Positions 1-57,065 are shown, numbered from the stretch's first letter. The stretch is 64,000 nucleotides of DNA from Istiophorus platypterus (GCA_016859345.1 CM029121.1:9141911-9205910), one strand, 5' to 3'. The notes: generated from the letters alone by a model not told the origin. A program made the numbers and translations.

Positions 1-126
1 AGGTCGACGCGAAGTCGTGGTTTTTAATCAGACCGTCCCTCCTGTTCTCAGTTTTACGGATTGAGAAGGTTCGCGGTGGCACCTGAAGGCACCACCTGCC
101 CTTAGCGACGGCGGCGGGCGCGTCGC

Positions 127-139
127 GTTCCTTAGCGAC
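127..139 (+). promoter_or_regulatory. RFX X-box motif, candidate ciliary-gene control site
   Basis: GTTCCT-T-AGCGAC fits the RFX consensus RYYNYY-N(1-3)-RRNRAC at every position, with a one-base spacer. It ends 10 bases before the probable ATG at 150. A second, spacerless variant (GCCCTT-AGCGAC) is at 98-109. RFX factors are established activators of ciliary genes, and CCDC113 is a ciliary/basal-body protein, so motif and gene agree. Function is inferred. Confidence 0.5.
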
Positions 140-149
140 CGCGGGACCG

Positions 150-235
150 ATGCTGCCACCGATGGGAGAAAAAGGCGAGGAGGTCGCACAAAAAGAGTCG
201 AGACACCCGCTCTGCGGCCGAGTGGGACGAGGAAA
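150..235 (+). CDS. ccdc113: ccdc113 exon 1, tentative start exon
   Basis: ATG at 150 opens 28 codons plus two bases (AA) before a GTAATG donor at 236. Spliced to the acceptor at 577/578 this gives an Asn codon and reads into AGLLAENDTF, in frame with the rest. A second in-frame ATG at 162 has a better +4 G. The encoded peptide (with HPLCGRVGRG near its end) is only loosely like the human N-terminus. The true first exon could lie elsewhere, including left of the window. The 342-base intron 236-577 shows nothing else. Confidence 0.4.
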
Positions 236-3200
236 GTAATGAAATACGTGATCGAGAACACTCTTTGGCTAAAAGTATTAAAACCGTGACGTTTGTTCAC
301 TTAAAGACTTAAAGACGCCTTTATTTGAGTGCAACATGCTAACTTTGAGCGCTGAGGTTAGCTCTGTTGTTTAGCCGTACGGCCGTAGTAGTTGCTAAAA
401 CGTAGCATATATCTTATATTCTATGTATATAAAACCCCAGAAACATTAGCTAAAATAAGGCGGTCAGAAGCACCGTCGCATTCTTGAAACTAGGCCAGGT
501 CAAATTTTGACTCGCAGTATGAAATGGTAGAATTGTTTGAACGCACTTGTTATTCGCCTCCACCGAAGGTTTTCCAGTGCAGGTCTCCTGGCGGAGAACG
601 ATACGTTTGACCAGTTCATCAATCGCCTCGATCCACAAGACCTTGTGTGCCCGGGTAGGGAAGAAGGTCCGGGGGCAGCTGGAGCCTCCCAGCTGGAGGA
701 CGGGGTAAGTGACAGAACTGTTCTTTCTCAAGGTCAAAAAACAGGATCACAGAGGAACAAGGTAAAATGTCTTTTAGGTTGAAAGACTGCCTAACCATGT
801 TGCTGCATACCAGCAGCCATTTATGTGGCTTACGTTGCGTACTGTTGTTTTTTTTATTACAGTCCCTTGCGATTGACACTGAAATTATTTCAATTCTGTT
901 CCAAGGAAAAAACACATCTCTGCGCTACACGTTCAATAGACCTGCATGGGTTTTTTGTAAGTTTGTGTGTGCTCCTCATCAGGGCCATGGAGGGAGGCAG
1001 AGGTCCCTTTCCTATGTATCAGATCCACCCCAGCAGTTGACCTTTGAACAGAAACTTTATGTGGCAAAGAGGGAGGTAACAGAGACACAACAAGATCTGG
1101 AAACGCTCAAACAGAGATATGAGAGAATCCAGGATAACTACAAGGTTAGGATATAACAAACCCTGCCAAAAAGCCAAAAGAAAACAAAAACAAACAAACC
1201 AAAAAATGTACACTGACAGTACATCTCTCCTCAGCGATTCTGCTTGTCTTTCCAGGCCTCCCTGAGAGAGGCTGAACTGCGTCTAGCAGAGATCCAGAAG
1301 GCCAAGAAAGAGTTTGAAGACAGACTGCTCAAACCTTTGAGGGACAAAAGATTGGAAATGAAGGAGCCAGAGAAGGTGCTTCAGTACATCGAAGACAAGT
1401 CAAAGGTAAAAATCTAGTTTGGTCTTTGAATTTATCTAAATATATAAACATTTCTTTTAGTCCAAATATTTTGTACCATTCTTAAACTAATAGAGATTTT
1501 TTTTTTAGCCAAATGTATTATATCATGTTAATAAAATATCTTAATTTTAATTTTATTGTGGATAAGTTCCTGCATTAGCCTTCCACCCTAAAATGCATTT
1601 TTAGCATCATTAACTTATTGTAGTCGAACCACTATGTTGCGCTAGCCTGTTTAGCCTCCAAGCAATGACAGAGAATTATCAGGGATGTTAGCATGATATT
1701 TCCTGACTATCTTTTGTGGGCAAATAATACTTACTATAAATATCCCTTTGATTGGAAGGACAAAGTGCTGGGATATCGATAACTCGCTTTTTCCTTCCTT
1801 TGACCACACTGTTTGTTCTGTTCACAAACACACACACACACACACACACAAACTCAAAAAGGTCACCCAGTTGGAGAAGTTAAATCTGAAGATACAGGCA
1901 CTGAAGGTCCAGGAGAAGAAGCTCCAGCAGCAGCTTCAACAGAAAAAAGACATGGAAAAAGAAGAGTATGAGGTAGAAAATGCAAGTGAGGGTATACTAA
2001 TGGGGAAGGTGGTCTCAGACCTATCGGACTCCATCGACTGTATTTATATATTCAGCGAGACTCTGTAGGACTGGGTGTAACTACACCTTCAAGTTTTAAA
2101 TTCTCGAAGGTTCGCTCAAGTAGCTGAAAAGCAGCTGGGCTCCATCCAAAAAGCATGGATCAGAACGGTCCCAGGCAGTTTGGAACCACTTAGAGGAAGT
2201 TAATAGGGAGACAGAGTGTTGTTTAAGACGACGCAACGTAGCAGATGTGTCTCCTTGCAGAAAGCTTGACTGTGACTTGTACTGAATGTGGGTTTTGGCG
2301 GGCAGCCGCTCTCTCCTCTTTCCCGTACTGTGTCCAGACACCAAGTCTTTTAGTGGTGCGCGGCACCAGAACTGCACCGGTTCTGATGTACACCTGCTGA
2401 GATGTCACCGGCGTGACTGTGCTCCTGGGGAACGTACATACAGAGAGGTTAAGAAAGCAGAAAGAAGGGACAGTTTTATTCATCATGTCCCAATACATTA
2501 TCAGTTGATTGTGTAGTTTGTAATTTACAGTGTTTTGCAAGAGAATCAGTCTGTGATCTGCTTTTTGTAACACGGGTTAGTTCATTAGTTACGTTACTGT
2601 ACTATGTACTATTGTAACTATTTTAAAATTTTATCTGCTCAATGTGCATTATTTCCTTTACTTTTTCCACTTCATAAATGTAACAATGCATGGTGCTATG
2701 TGTTGTATCTAGGAAATTTTCCAGGAGTACAGAGAGCAGAGAGTTGACAAAAATCTACATGAAGTTCAAGTCAACAGTATGAAGGTACAGCGTGTCCTGA
2801 GTTCACACAAGGTGACTTGTTATCAAGTTGTTTTAGAGAAATAGACAATGTTTCCAGTCTGATTTAGTGTAAATTTATGAAATGTATCCTGCCTTTGCAA
2901 TAAAGTTAATCTTCTTCATCCTGTGTGTATGTGTGTTTATGTACAGGAAAAGCTGCAGAATGTGACATGGGAATCTTCAGAGATGAGTACTGACATCGCC
3001 AACAGGATGCAGATGCTGGCCAAAATTGATAAGGAGTTACAGCATGCTGAAGAGGTTGATATTAGTCTAGAAATTAGTCAGTGTTCAGAACCTAACTTTA
3101 AGATCAAATCAAATTTAGTGGGTGATATATGGTTTGGTCTACTGGTTACCAAAGCATATCAAAGTAATTAGCATTAAAATGTAGGACAGACTAAAATACA

Positions 3201-3804
3201 TACTAGTGAATCAGTTTATTTCTCTCCCTTTCATACTTCATTAAACTGTTCTTACTGTGTCTCCTGTCCTTTAAATTAATTCTCTTTGTGTTCTCCATCC
3301 CTTCTACTAATTTTCTCTTCAGGAGCGTTCAAAGGCAGAAGCCCTCAACCAACACCTGCGCCACCAGATAACAGATTATCAAGTTCCTGATATCACTGAG
3401 TACATACATGTCAAGGACAAACACAAGAAGCTGCAGCAGAGCATTCACACTTGGGAGAGGAAGGTTGGGATAGCTGAGGTAAAGTATTATTTTTACTTAC
3501 TTTCTCCAAATACGATAGTCTGTCACTTCTGTAAAAAAGGGATAAGTTTTTGAAGTGCAATATCTCCTTTTTTACTTATATCCCACAACAGCGTGCTACA
3601 GTCCAGCTGGTGGAAAAAAAACTGTTATGTGACAGTATCCAAAACAATGGGCTCTCTCTTTTCTGTTTTCACCAGATGGCCTTGAAGACCCACACTACAG
3701 CCTGGCGTAAACAGAGAGCCACTCTTACTCCAGCAAACAGTGCTGCTGCAGGGGAACACCAAATCTCAGTAAAGCTCCCATACATAGAAGAACAAAACAC
3801 ATAG
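150..3804 (+). CDS. ccdc113: Coiled-coil domain-containing protein 113 (CCDC113/CFAP263), 9 coding exons
   Basis: CCDC113 is a coiled-coil protein of centriolar satellites, basal bodies and the axoneme (alias CFAP263), related to CCDC96. Proposed join: 150-235, 578-704, 983-1144, 1256-1405, 1862-1972, 2713-2811, 2947-3054, 3323-3478, 3676-3804. All internal junctions after exon 2 are phase 0 and all introns are GT-AG. The product is about 375 residues (human 377). Identification rests on recalled similarity to human CCDC113, strongest near the C-terminus: ERSKAEALNQHLR followed by a WERKVGIAEMALK block, plus the N-terminal FDQFINRLDPQDL block. Most of the protein is predicted coiled coil, with no membrane segment or signal peptide. 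It is convergent with srgap1. Exon 1 is the weak part. The exon at 578 onwards cannot start the protein, since an in-frame stop lies at 528-530 with no ATG after it. Confidence 0.85.
578..704 (+). CDS. ccdc113: ccdc113 exon 2
   Basis: Acceptor TTTTCCAG at 570-577. The exon encodes AGLLAENDTF, then DQFINRLDPQDL, matching the human block around EMFEKYYAKLEPRD. The chosen donor is a perfect GTAAGT at 705. A second donor (GTAAAA at 762) would add exactly 19 in-frame codons (705-761). The shorter form gives a spacing to the next conserved block nearer to human. Another possible acceptor, GCAG at 579-582, would start the exon at 583. Confidence 0.7.
983..1144 (+). CDS. ccdc113: ccdc113 exon 3, start of the coiled coil
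   Basis: Acceptor CTCCTCATCAG before 983, donor GTTAGG at 1145; 54 codons, phase 0 at both ends. The peptide begins GHGGRQRSLSY, corresponding to the basic GRRRSKSR stretch of human CCDC113. It continues with QLTFEQKLYVAKREV, the counterpart of the human LTADQKLELVQKEV segment that opens the conserved coiled-coil domain. Confidence 0.85.
1256..1405 (+). CDS. ccdc113: ccdc113 exon 4
   Basis: Acceptor CTTTCCAG before 1256, donor GTAAAA at 1406; 50 codons, phase 0. It encodes a charged helix with AEIQKAKKEFEDRLLKPL and ends VLQYIEDKSK, which lines up with the VMKYIEDMN segment of human CCDC113. The following intron (1406-1861) has nothing recognisable apart from a pyrimidine-rich tract and a (CA)n array next to the acceptor. 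Confidence 0.88.
1829..1850. repeat. (CA)n microsatellite beside the exon 5 acceptor
   Basis: About 11 CA units lie 11 bases before the splice junction of ccdc113 exon 5. No AG dinucleotide occurs between the upstream pyrimidine tract and the acceptor, so the array occupies the AG-exclusion zone. Confidence 0.95.
1862..1972 (+). CDS. ccdc113: ccdc113 exon 5
   Basis: Acceptor AAAAAG at 1856-1861, donor GTAGAA at 1973; 37 codons, phase 0. Encodes LEKLNLKIQALKVQEKKL followed by a Gln/Lys-rich helix, matching the human KEKLRLKNVSLKVQRKK stretch. The acceptor is unusual: the pyrimidine tract (about 1786-1822) is separated from the AG by a (CA)n repeat. Confidence 0.82.
2713..2811 (+). CDS. ccdc113: ccdc113 exon 6
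   Basis: Acceptor GTTGTATCTAG before 2713, donor GTGACT at 2812; 33 codons, phase 0. It encodes EIFQEYREQRVDKNLHEVQV and then a stretch ending in VLSSHK. It is about nine residues shorter than the matching human stretch and is the least conserved part of the coiled coil. The preceding intron (1973-2712) has no recognisable element. Confidence 0.78.
2947..3054 (+). CDS. ccdc113: ccdc113 exon 7
   Basis: Acceptor TTTATGTACAG before 2947, donor GTTGAT at 3055; 36 codons, phase 0. Encodes EKLQNVTWESSEMSTDIANR and MLAKIDKELQHAEE, matching the human LLEKIEKETLQVEE region. The GTTGAT donor is weak, but the join to exon 8 keeps frame and homology. Confidence 0.83.
3323..3478 (+). CDS. ccdc113: ccdc113 exon 8, most conserved block
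   Basis: Acceptor TTTTCTCTTCAG before 3323, donor GTAAAG at 3479; 52 codons, phase 0. Encodes ERSKAEALNQHLRHQITDYQ, then VPDITEYIHVKDK and WERKVGIAE. These align with human EDRAKAEAVNKRLRKQLAEF, APQVMTYVREK and WERKVEIAE. This block makes the family assignment firm. Confidence 0.92.
3676..3804 (+). CDS. ccdc113: ccdc113 exon 9, last coding exon
   Basis: Acceptor GTTTTCACCAG before 3676; 42 codons and a TAG stop at 3802-3804. It opens MALKTHTTAWRKQRATL, matching human MSLKGHRKAWNRMK. The last ~25 residues, ending EEQNT, are not conserved. Confidence 0.88.
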   Translation: MALKTHTTAWRKQRATLTPANSAAAGEHQISVKLPYIEEQNT

Positions 3805-3836
3805 ATAAGCAGAGGATCAGAAGCCCTCCAGGATTC

Positions 3837-3842
3837 ATTAAA
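3837..3842 (+). terminator. ccdc113: Candidate ccdc113 polyadenylation signal (ATTAAA)
   Basis: The common variant ATTAAA lies 33 bases after the stop codon and is followed by a T-rich stretch around 3890. I see no canonical AATAAA on this strand between 3805 and 4320. The 3' end is not otherwise defined. Confidence 0.3.
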
Positions 3843-4324
3843 GAATGAATGAGTCGAACATGAAACTTGTTGCAAATGCTCTTTTTCATAACATTACAGT
3901 TACTCAGCATTTGATGATTTGTCATAACAATTTGATACTGTTTGGAAATGTAGACCGAAAACAACATCGTGTTGGCTATAAGGTTTCTTATCATATCATC
4001 CAGGTTATTCCCGTCATACTCAGTATGTGTCCTTTTAAGTTTTTTAAATGCATAAAGAATGAATAGAATGAATTGTAGATGTTCTGTATATGTAAAAGCT
4101 CGATCAAGTCCAAATCAAATTACAGAATATGAACTTTTATGTTCTAGTAATTAGTATAACATGATAACAGTGTACTTAATCCAGTACATGCAAGGTCCCA
4201 TACTTTTGTTTCTGATGTTCATATGTATAAAATGTAAAGTGTGCAGAGACTTCTAATGCGAGGCTGAAGTTACTCATACAAAAAAGTGGGAAAGAATCCA
4301 CCTCAGACTCGACAAACTATTTTC

Positions 4325-4330
4325 TTTATT
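4325..4330 (-). terminator. srgap1: Candidate distal srgap1 polyadenylation signal
   Basis: TTTATT on the plus strand reads AATAAA in the srgap1 direction. It is the most distal canonical hexamer before the ccdc113 3' end. A double AATAAATAAA at 4440-4449 is an equally good alternative. Confidence 0.3.
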
Positions 4331-6669
4331 AGAAAGAAATCCTTGGAGGTATAAGCCCTCAAAGAACTCTAGATGTTATGATGTCACATGCCATATATAC
4401 AGTTATATACATAAAAGTGCAATGTCAATGGTTAAGCTGTTTATTTATTATTAATTCTGTCATATAAGTGTTTGGAAAATGGCATCATTACTTATGTATG
4501 CATTTTCTTCCTGTACTGCATTTTGCAAAAAACACGGCATCTGACATGAAAATGCAACAGGACAGAATGTCTGAAGTTCCTCTAGAACATTTTCAAAGGC
4601 ACTTTCACAAGTACATACTACAGATGTACATAACACCACAGAGTAGCTTAAAGCCTACAGACGGCACAACTAAGTCCTACTGTTGATGTTTCATAGTGAC
4701 AAAAGCACACATTTTATACAACTAGCTTCATACTGTAGGTAGGACACCTGTATCTCTGGATATTTATTCCACATCATTTGTTCTAAATTAAAATCATTTC
4801 TACCCAGAAACACAACAAAGATAACAACAAAGATTATAAAAATAATGAAAGTTAGTAAATTCAGAAATCAATTAACTTTTGATTATTAGACACAATATCA
4901 GTCAAGTCAAAGATAGTGTAAACCTGCTGTTAGAGAGCATTGCTAAATAATTGCAAACCAATTTTCTTCTAAGCATTATTCTATCCAAACATTCCCAGCA
5001 CATGCACACCCAGTTCTATTATTTCTACAGTACAGGGGTTACTTAAAAAAGACACATACAGGGTTGCAGTCACACAGTTGGAACACACTGGCATATAGTG
5101 TTTTATGGGGCTATTGCATTTCGACAGTATTACTTGACCAGGACATACATGAGCTGACTAACACTGGCTGGTCATCGCTGATCGTGTGAGACTTCCTCCT
5201 GTTCCATGTGTGCCGTTTCCCTGCTGCACAACAGCAATTGGAAGTGTCATCTTCCACAAATGCAGCAATTCCAGAGAGCTTCAGTGTCAGTAAGAGATCA
5301 ATACAAAAAAAAATATTATCGGCATTCTCACCTGAAATTAAAACAGACTGGAGGGACTCATAGCAAGTTGCTGTTTTCTGAGACTTTGACAAAGAAAAGC
5401 AAAGGGAAAAGGGCAAGCATATTAGGAGGCTTTTACACTAACAGTCGTTAGGTCCATGGCTACTGGCAGCACTCCTACAGGGCGCTGCCTTGAGTCTGTA
5501 CACATCAGTCAATATGAAGAATGCCTACATCATATATGGAGGGTCAACATCCATGCTTTACACTTAAACAGCCATGTCTTTGGGTAGATAAAGCCAAGCG
5601 AGGCATAATAGAAGCTATGCCATGTGTTTTACACCACATAATAGCTTGTGTTGTATATACTGTAGGTAGGAGATTATTTGTTATGAGCATTTCACACTGC
5701 TCCCCATAGGTTATACAGATGTAAAGGCATAATTTATTAGGCATGTTCTATTCCTTCATCATAAGTTATTGATGCAGGAATTCAAGAACGCATCAAAATG
5801 TTCAAAGTTCATAATGAAGTAGTGGTTTTATCCAATAGTCATATCTCATTCCAGGCAATATGGAAATCTGTTCAAATAATTTTGAGCAAATCCAGCACAG
5901 AGGTGATCTTTGTACATTTCTGAGACACAACTGACAACGGTATGCCTTACATAACAAAGTTGCAGTTAACACGCAAGTGAATCAGTACTACTAATTTATT
6001 AACAGAGTACCGTTAGTTACTAAGGGCTCTCCAGGCCTGTCATCAGTCCAACCTTCAAACCATGCCTTTCCAGGTAATCACAGCACCTTTATAATATTTA
6101 ATGTTTGAAATCAGTTACATCTCAAAGTCAGTAAAGCCTTTGAAGCAGTTCACAACACCTTCAGGGGCCATCCTAGGTCCTTCTCATCGAGCTCTGTTTC
6201 AGGTTCATTGGTAAACAGAGGAGCTACAGGCACCATGTTTTGTTCAAAGTTACACAGTTTGTGACTGTCTGTAAACTTAACTAGCTAGTGTACATTTTCT
6301 AAAACCTTGAAGGAAGCTTTTGTGATTTGTTGCTTGAATTTATTTTTAAAAAAGACATATTAGATTATATTAACCTTAGCATATTACCACATAACTGTGC
6401 ATGTCATGGACACAAGATTTGTCTGACTGACAAATCTGTCTACATAGTAACTCCTACACCAATCGTTCAAATCCTGCCAGAGTTCACTGTACGATCTTGT
6501 TTTCATCTTCAAAACACCACAAAGAAAAGTCTTTTTCTGTCCAGGTCCTTGTATATTACACACTCTTATCTGCAGTGGATCAATGAAGTCTAGACACTAT
6601 TAACATTTTGCAGCCCCCTGGAGGTTGATGGAGTTTCTGTTTTAAAACTCTTGATTCCTGTTCCAGAGG
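4325..6669 (-). other. srgap1: Probable 3' UTR of srgap1
   Basis: About 2.3 kb follows the srgap1 stop codon without a supportable gene on either strand. Long 3' UTRs are usual for srGAP genes. Reverse-strand AATAAA signals occur at 4325-4330, 4440-4445, 4444-4449 and 4763-4768, so the mRNA could end at about 4.3-4.75 kb. Candidate AATAAA sites near 5736 and 5994 would give a shorter UTR. The limits are inferred. Confidence 0.45.
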
Positions 6670-53515
<46,846 letters not shown>

Positions 53516-53643
53516 CTGAAGGAAAGCAAACATATGTGCACAAAAAGATCAGGATGAAGCCGGAAGTCCAAGGATGAAAATTAGTTTTAAACATTCCAAT
53601 CATGTAAAATATTAAATCTGTACAAATTGTTTACTTAGAAATA

Positions 53644-53976
53644 TACAGTTAGGTGAAGAAGTGATAGGACAGGGACTCAATTTTTGTAATTTTTGCCTCA
53701 GTAAACCCCCAATGGATTTAAATTGAAGGAATCAAGCTGTGATTGAAGATTAGAATTTCAGCTTTAATTCAAGAGGTTTAACAAAAATATCACATCAGTT
53801 TAGGAGTTACGCACATTTTTATTTATTGTCCTTAATTTTCAAAGGCTTAGAACTAATTCGACAATGACTGATGATCAGTTTCACATCTTGATTGGCTCGT
53901 TTCAAATCCAATGTGGTGGTGTAAGGAGGTAAAATTACAAAAATTGTGTCACTGTCCAAATATTTAACTGACTGTA
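53644..53976. mobile_element. Tc1/mariner-type MITE with ~50-base terminal inverted repeats
   Basis: The first ~50 bases (TACAGTTAGG, then GATAGGACAGGGAC and CAATTTTTGTAATTTT) match, with small gaps, the reverse complement of the last ~47 (AAAATTACAAAAATTG, then GTCCAAATATTT and ACTGACTGTA). TA flanks both ends, as expected for a TA target-site duplication. At 333 bases with no transposase, it is a non-autonomous element. It belongs to the fish class with a CAGTTAGGTCCATAAATATTTGGACA-like end. The superfamily is inferred from the TA duplication. Confidence 0.7.
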
Positions 53977-54390
53977 GTGCACTGTTTCCATCTTTGAAGC
54001 AGCATTTCTTTCTCGAATAAAAAAAAAACATATTTTACTGAGCACACTGTAGATTGTAAGGATGTGAACATGCAGAGAACACCTTAACCAGATAGAAGCG
54101 GAGAGCTGCCTCATGTCGTTTTGCCAACTCAGACATTGTTACACACAAGATTAAGAATCAGCGAGATAAGCGGTAACATTATGGTACATGTACACATCTG
54201 TACAACAGACCAGTCGAATACAGCATATTACCCCTTAATTATGGGTCTTCTGAATGTTTGTGGAGATGTGAGGTTGGCAACACTGGTTCAAGGTGATTCA
54301 TTAAGGCTGAAGATAATTCAAAGATGAATGGAACCTAATTGCCATCACACCCAGAGTTGCAGCAAAGAGCAAAACACATACGCAAATGTG

Positions 54391-54392
<2 letters not shown>

Positions 54393-54446
<54 letters not shown>
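54393..54446. repeat. (CA)n microsatellite
   Basis: About 26 CA units in srgap1 intron 1. Confidence 0.95.
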
Positions 54447-57044
54447 AGTGCCTGTAACTGTAAACCCAAGCCACTGCCATAGAAAGCAGAGGTGACAGTG
54501 GAACTTGCTTAAACAAGTTGTATGTGCAGGTAAATTGCCCTCTGAGGTCTTTTCTGAGGAATCACACCTGTCATAGTACCCCTCATTTACATCCTCCACA
54601 GGACAACTGGAATCGAACACACAAACACACACACAAATTGTTTCCGCTGTGTCTCCTGCCTAGCTAGGGCCATGTATAATGGATTCCTTGTAATGGAAGG
54701 TAGCCTGTGCCACACATCTTCAGCCGAGGAAACAGATTAATGAGGTTATTTAGAGCCAAAAAGACACGAATATAGAGCAGCACAGAATGATCCCTCATAT
54801 AAAAAGCACAAAACACTAAAGCTGCAACATGCCTTCACAAATTACTTGTATAACTCACTGGACTAGGTGTCTCTGCCGGTTTCTTGGCAGAGCCACAATA
54901 TACGGAAAATAAGAGTCAGCTGAACAGGACAAGGATGATTGTTTCGCAGCAAAGTTTCATGTGCACTGCATTTTCCCAACTTACAGTAGATGAGATGATG
55001 ATAATGCACGGACCGATCTATAAGATCAAGTACTTAACAGCAGGCGTTGCCACTCATTATCAGTCGGCTTCAAGCCTCATTAAAACTGATCTGAAATATG
55101 TGCAGTCGTTAAAATGAAGACAGTATAAAGTGAATGAGAAGGAAAATCTTCACTTCTGATCTGGTTAATATAGATATGCCCTGACTCCTGAGACCATAAG
55201 AAGACATTAGATTTTTTTGCTCAAGATGCTACTCTTGATCTTGTTGAGCTGTGAGGAATTTCCATCCTGTAACATGGAAACACCGTGACACTGGACTGTC
55301 AGCACCATAAGATACACCTTTTTTGGGGTTTTTTTTGTGTTTGTAAATGAAAATTGGGAGAGGGAACTACCATTGAATATAGCAAATTCACTGGAATAAG
55401 TTCATTAAGGGCCCATGAGAAATTCATTGTCACCAACAAAATTTTGTCCAACCTTGTATATTATTCTCTGACTCAAGAGAGTGTCGGTTGAAGGCGCCGT
55501 TTGACTTTCTGCTAAATAAACCCATTTATATAACAGAAAAATTAGATTTTGCATTTTGTGACATAGTTCTAAACTATAACGTATCTCTAATTAATTATAA
55601 ATCTGCTTTAGTCTGATCTCAGCTGTACATAACTACCTAGAAAGTTAAACAAAAAAATTATTTTGTTTTTTTCTTTACAAATGTGGGAATACTCACAATG
55701 AAATGAGTGCTACAAGTTTTGTCATTACCTAAAATTAAAAAACTATATATTTTAATGTTAATTAAACATGTCTCTCTTTGGCATTTATCACTTTTCTTAA
55801 AAGAAAAACGCAGTTTAGGAATATTACAAGTGCTTTTAATGTTTTACTGTCAATATATAAAATGTGCTTAAGGGAAATGATAATAAAACTGTATTCATTG
55901 GAAGTATACATCGATCTTTTATGCCTTAAAAATTCCATTTTCAAAATATTTACAAAATAATAAAATACGGAGGCCCAATATAATCATCTATACTTCAGAT
56001 TCAACGTGAATAAGAATTAGGCCCCTATGAACACATTTTAATAATAAATCATCTTATTGTAGTATGTTATGAGGTGGTCCTCTAGATATTCTCCTCCTGA
56101 ATAGCAGCTCTCCCACAGTTACCAGCTCTCTGAACGTCAATATGCATCAGTTTAGCTTTATATTAGTCATGGTTTAGAAATTGTCATGTTGAGTGTCTGT
56201 CAGTCCCTGGCACGAGGGCTCGACATGCGACTTCACCAAATAAAATACTTTGGCTGTTTATGTTGCTAATGGACTGTAATTTAGCCACAGTCTATTTTTC
56301 CTCCTTTGATGACTTTAAGATCTGTGTCACTACTAACACATGCTGCATCCAACTTACATTTTCCAGCTTACTGTGCATAATTTGCTTGTGGAGCAGTGTC
56401 TGTAATTGTGATTTACTGTAGTTATCACAAAATAAAAATCATTTTACATGTGTAGTTGCACTGTTAGTTGTCTACCTCCTTGACTATAGCAATAGCACTC
56501 ACTCTGACCACCTAATGAGCTGTAAAGAAAAAATATCCTCCTGTTTATTTCCAAGAGAATCGCAGCTTTTGTCTGCAACATCACTTGAACTAGACACTAA
56601 ACTAACCCAGACCACAGGAACGGCAACAGATAAAAACACATGCTTGGTCAAGAGTATAAATCTGGCCTACCCTGCTACTTAATGAATAACCTAATTAATA
56701 TGGTAGTGGCCTAGAACAAAGATAACCATTTAATGAGACTATTAGACAGCAAAAAAAGACTTTACAAAAAAGCCAAAAGATCCCTGAGAGCCATGGACGG
56801 AGACCATTAAAAGTTCAGTATGTCAAGCTACTTAATGGCCAATCAGCTGCTGACTCAATTAGAGAGTTTCCAGTCAAAGAGGGGTGTGAAAATCATTGGT
56901 GTGTATGTGTGATTGGGCACAAACAAATGTCCTTAATGCAGTAATCAAATTAGCAAAAGGCTCAGCTCCATTAATCATTATTAACTCTTCGCAGAAAATC
57001 TTGATTAAATCCTGATTTACATCAGGTCTATTTGAGAGATTTGA

Positions 57045-57065
57045 TTTTTTTTTTTTTTTTTTTTT
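57045..57065. repeat. T21 homopolymer
   Basis: Twenty-one T bases in srgap1 intron 1. No retroposed body is recognisable beside it. Confidence 0.9.

Larger units (their letters stand above)
60..235. promoter_or_regulatory. ccdc113: GC-rich CpG-island-like promoter region of ccdc113
   Basis: This stretch is clearly richer in G, C and CpG than its AT-rich surroundings and lies immediately before and over the first probable coding exon of ccdc113. It contains two copies of the decamer CCTTAGCGAC (100-109 and 130-139), each part of an X-box-like site. I infer a promoter/5' UTR. The transcription start cannot be placed, and the region could also drive an unseen divergent gene to the left. Confidence 0.45.

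Noticed and set aside
28..300. A 90-codon open frame on the minus strand over the GC-rich start of the window
   Set aside because: Overlaps the probable ccdc113 promoter and first exon. Arg/Pro/Ser-rich composition is typical of reading a CpG-rich region, and no homology is recognised.
705..732. A GTAAGT...AAG pair that could be read as a 28-base intron in ccdc113
   Set aside because: Far below the minimum length of a vertebrate intron; better explained as alternative donors at 705 and 762.
841..960. An apparent ccdc113 exon after TTTTTTTATTACAG with an open frame (SLAIDTEIISILFQGK)
   Set aside because: No counterpart in human CCDC113; the exon starting at 983 joins exon 2 in phase and gives the conserved block. 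It could at most be a rare alternative exon.
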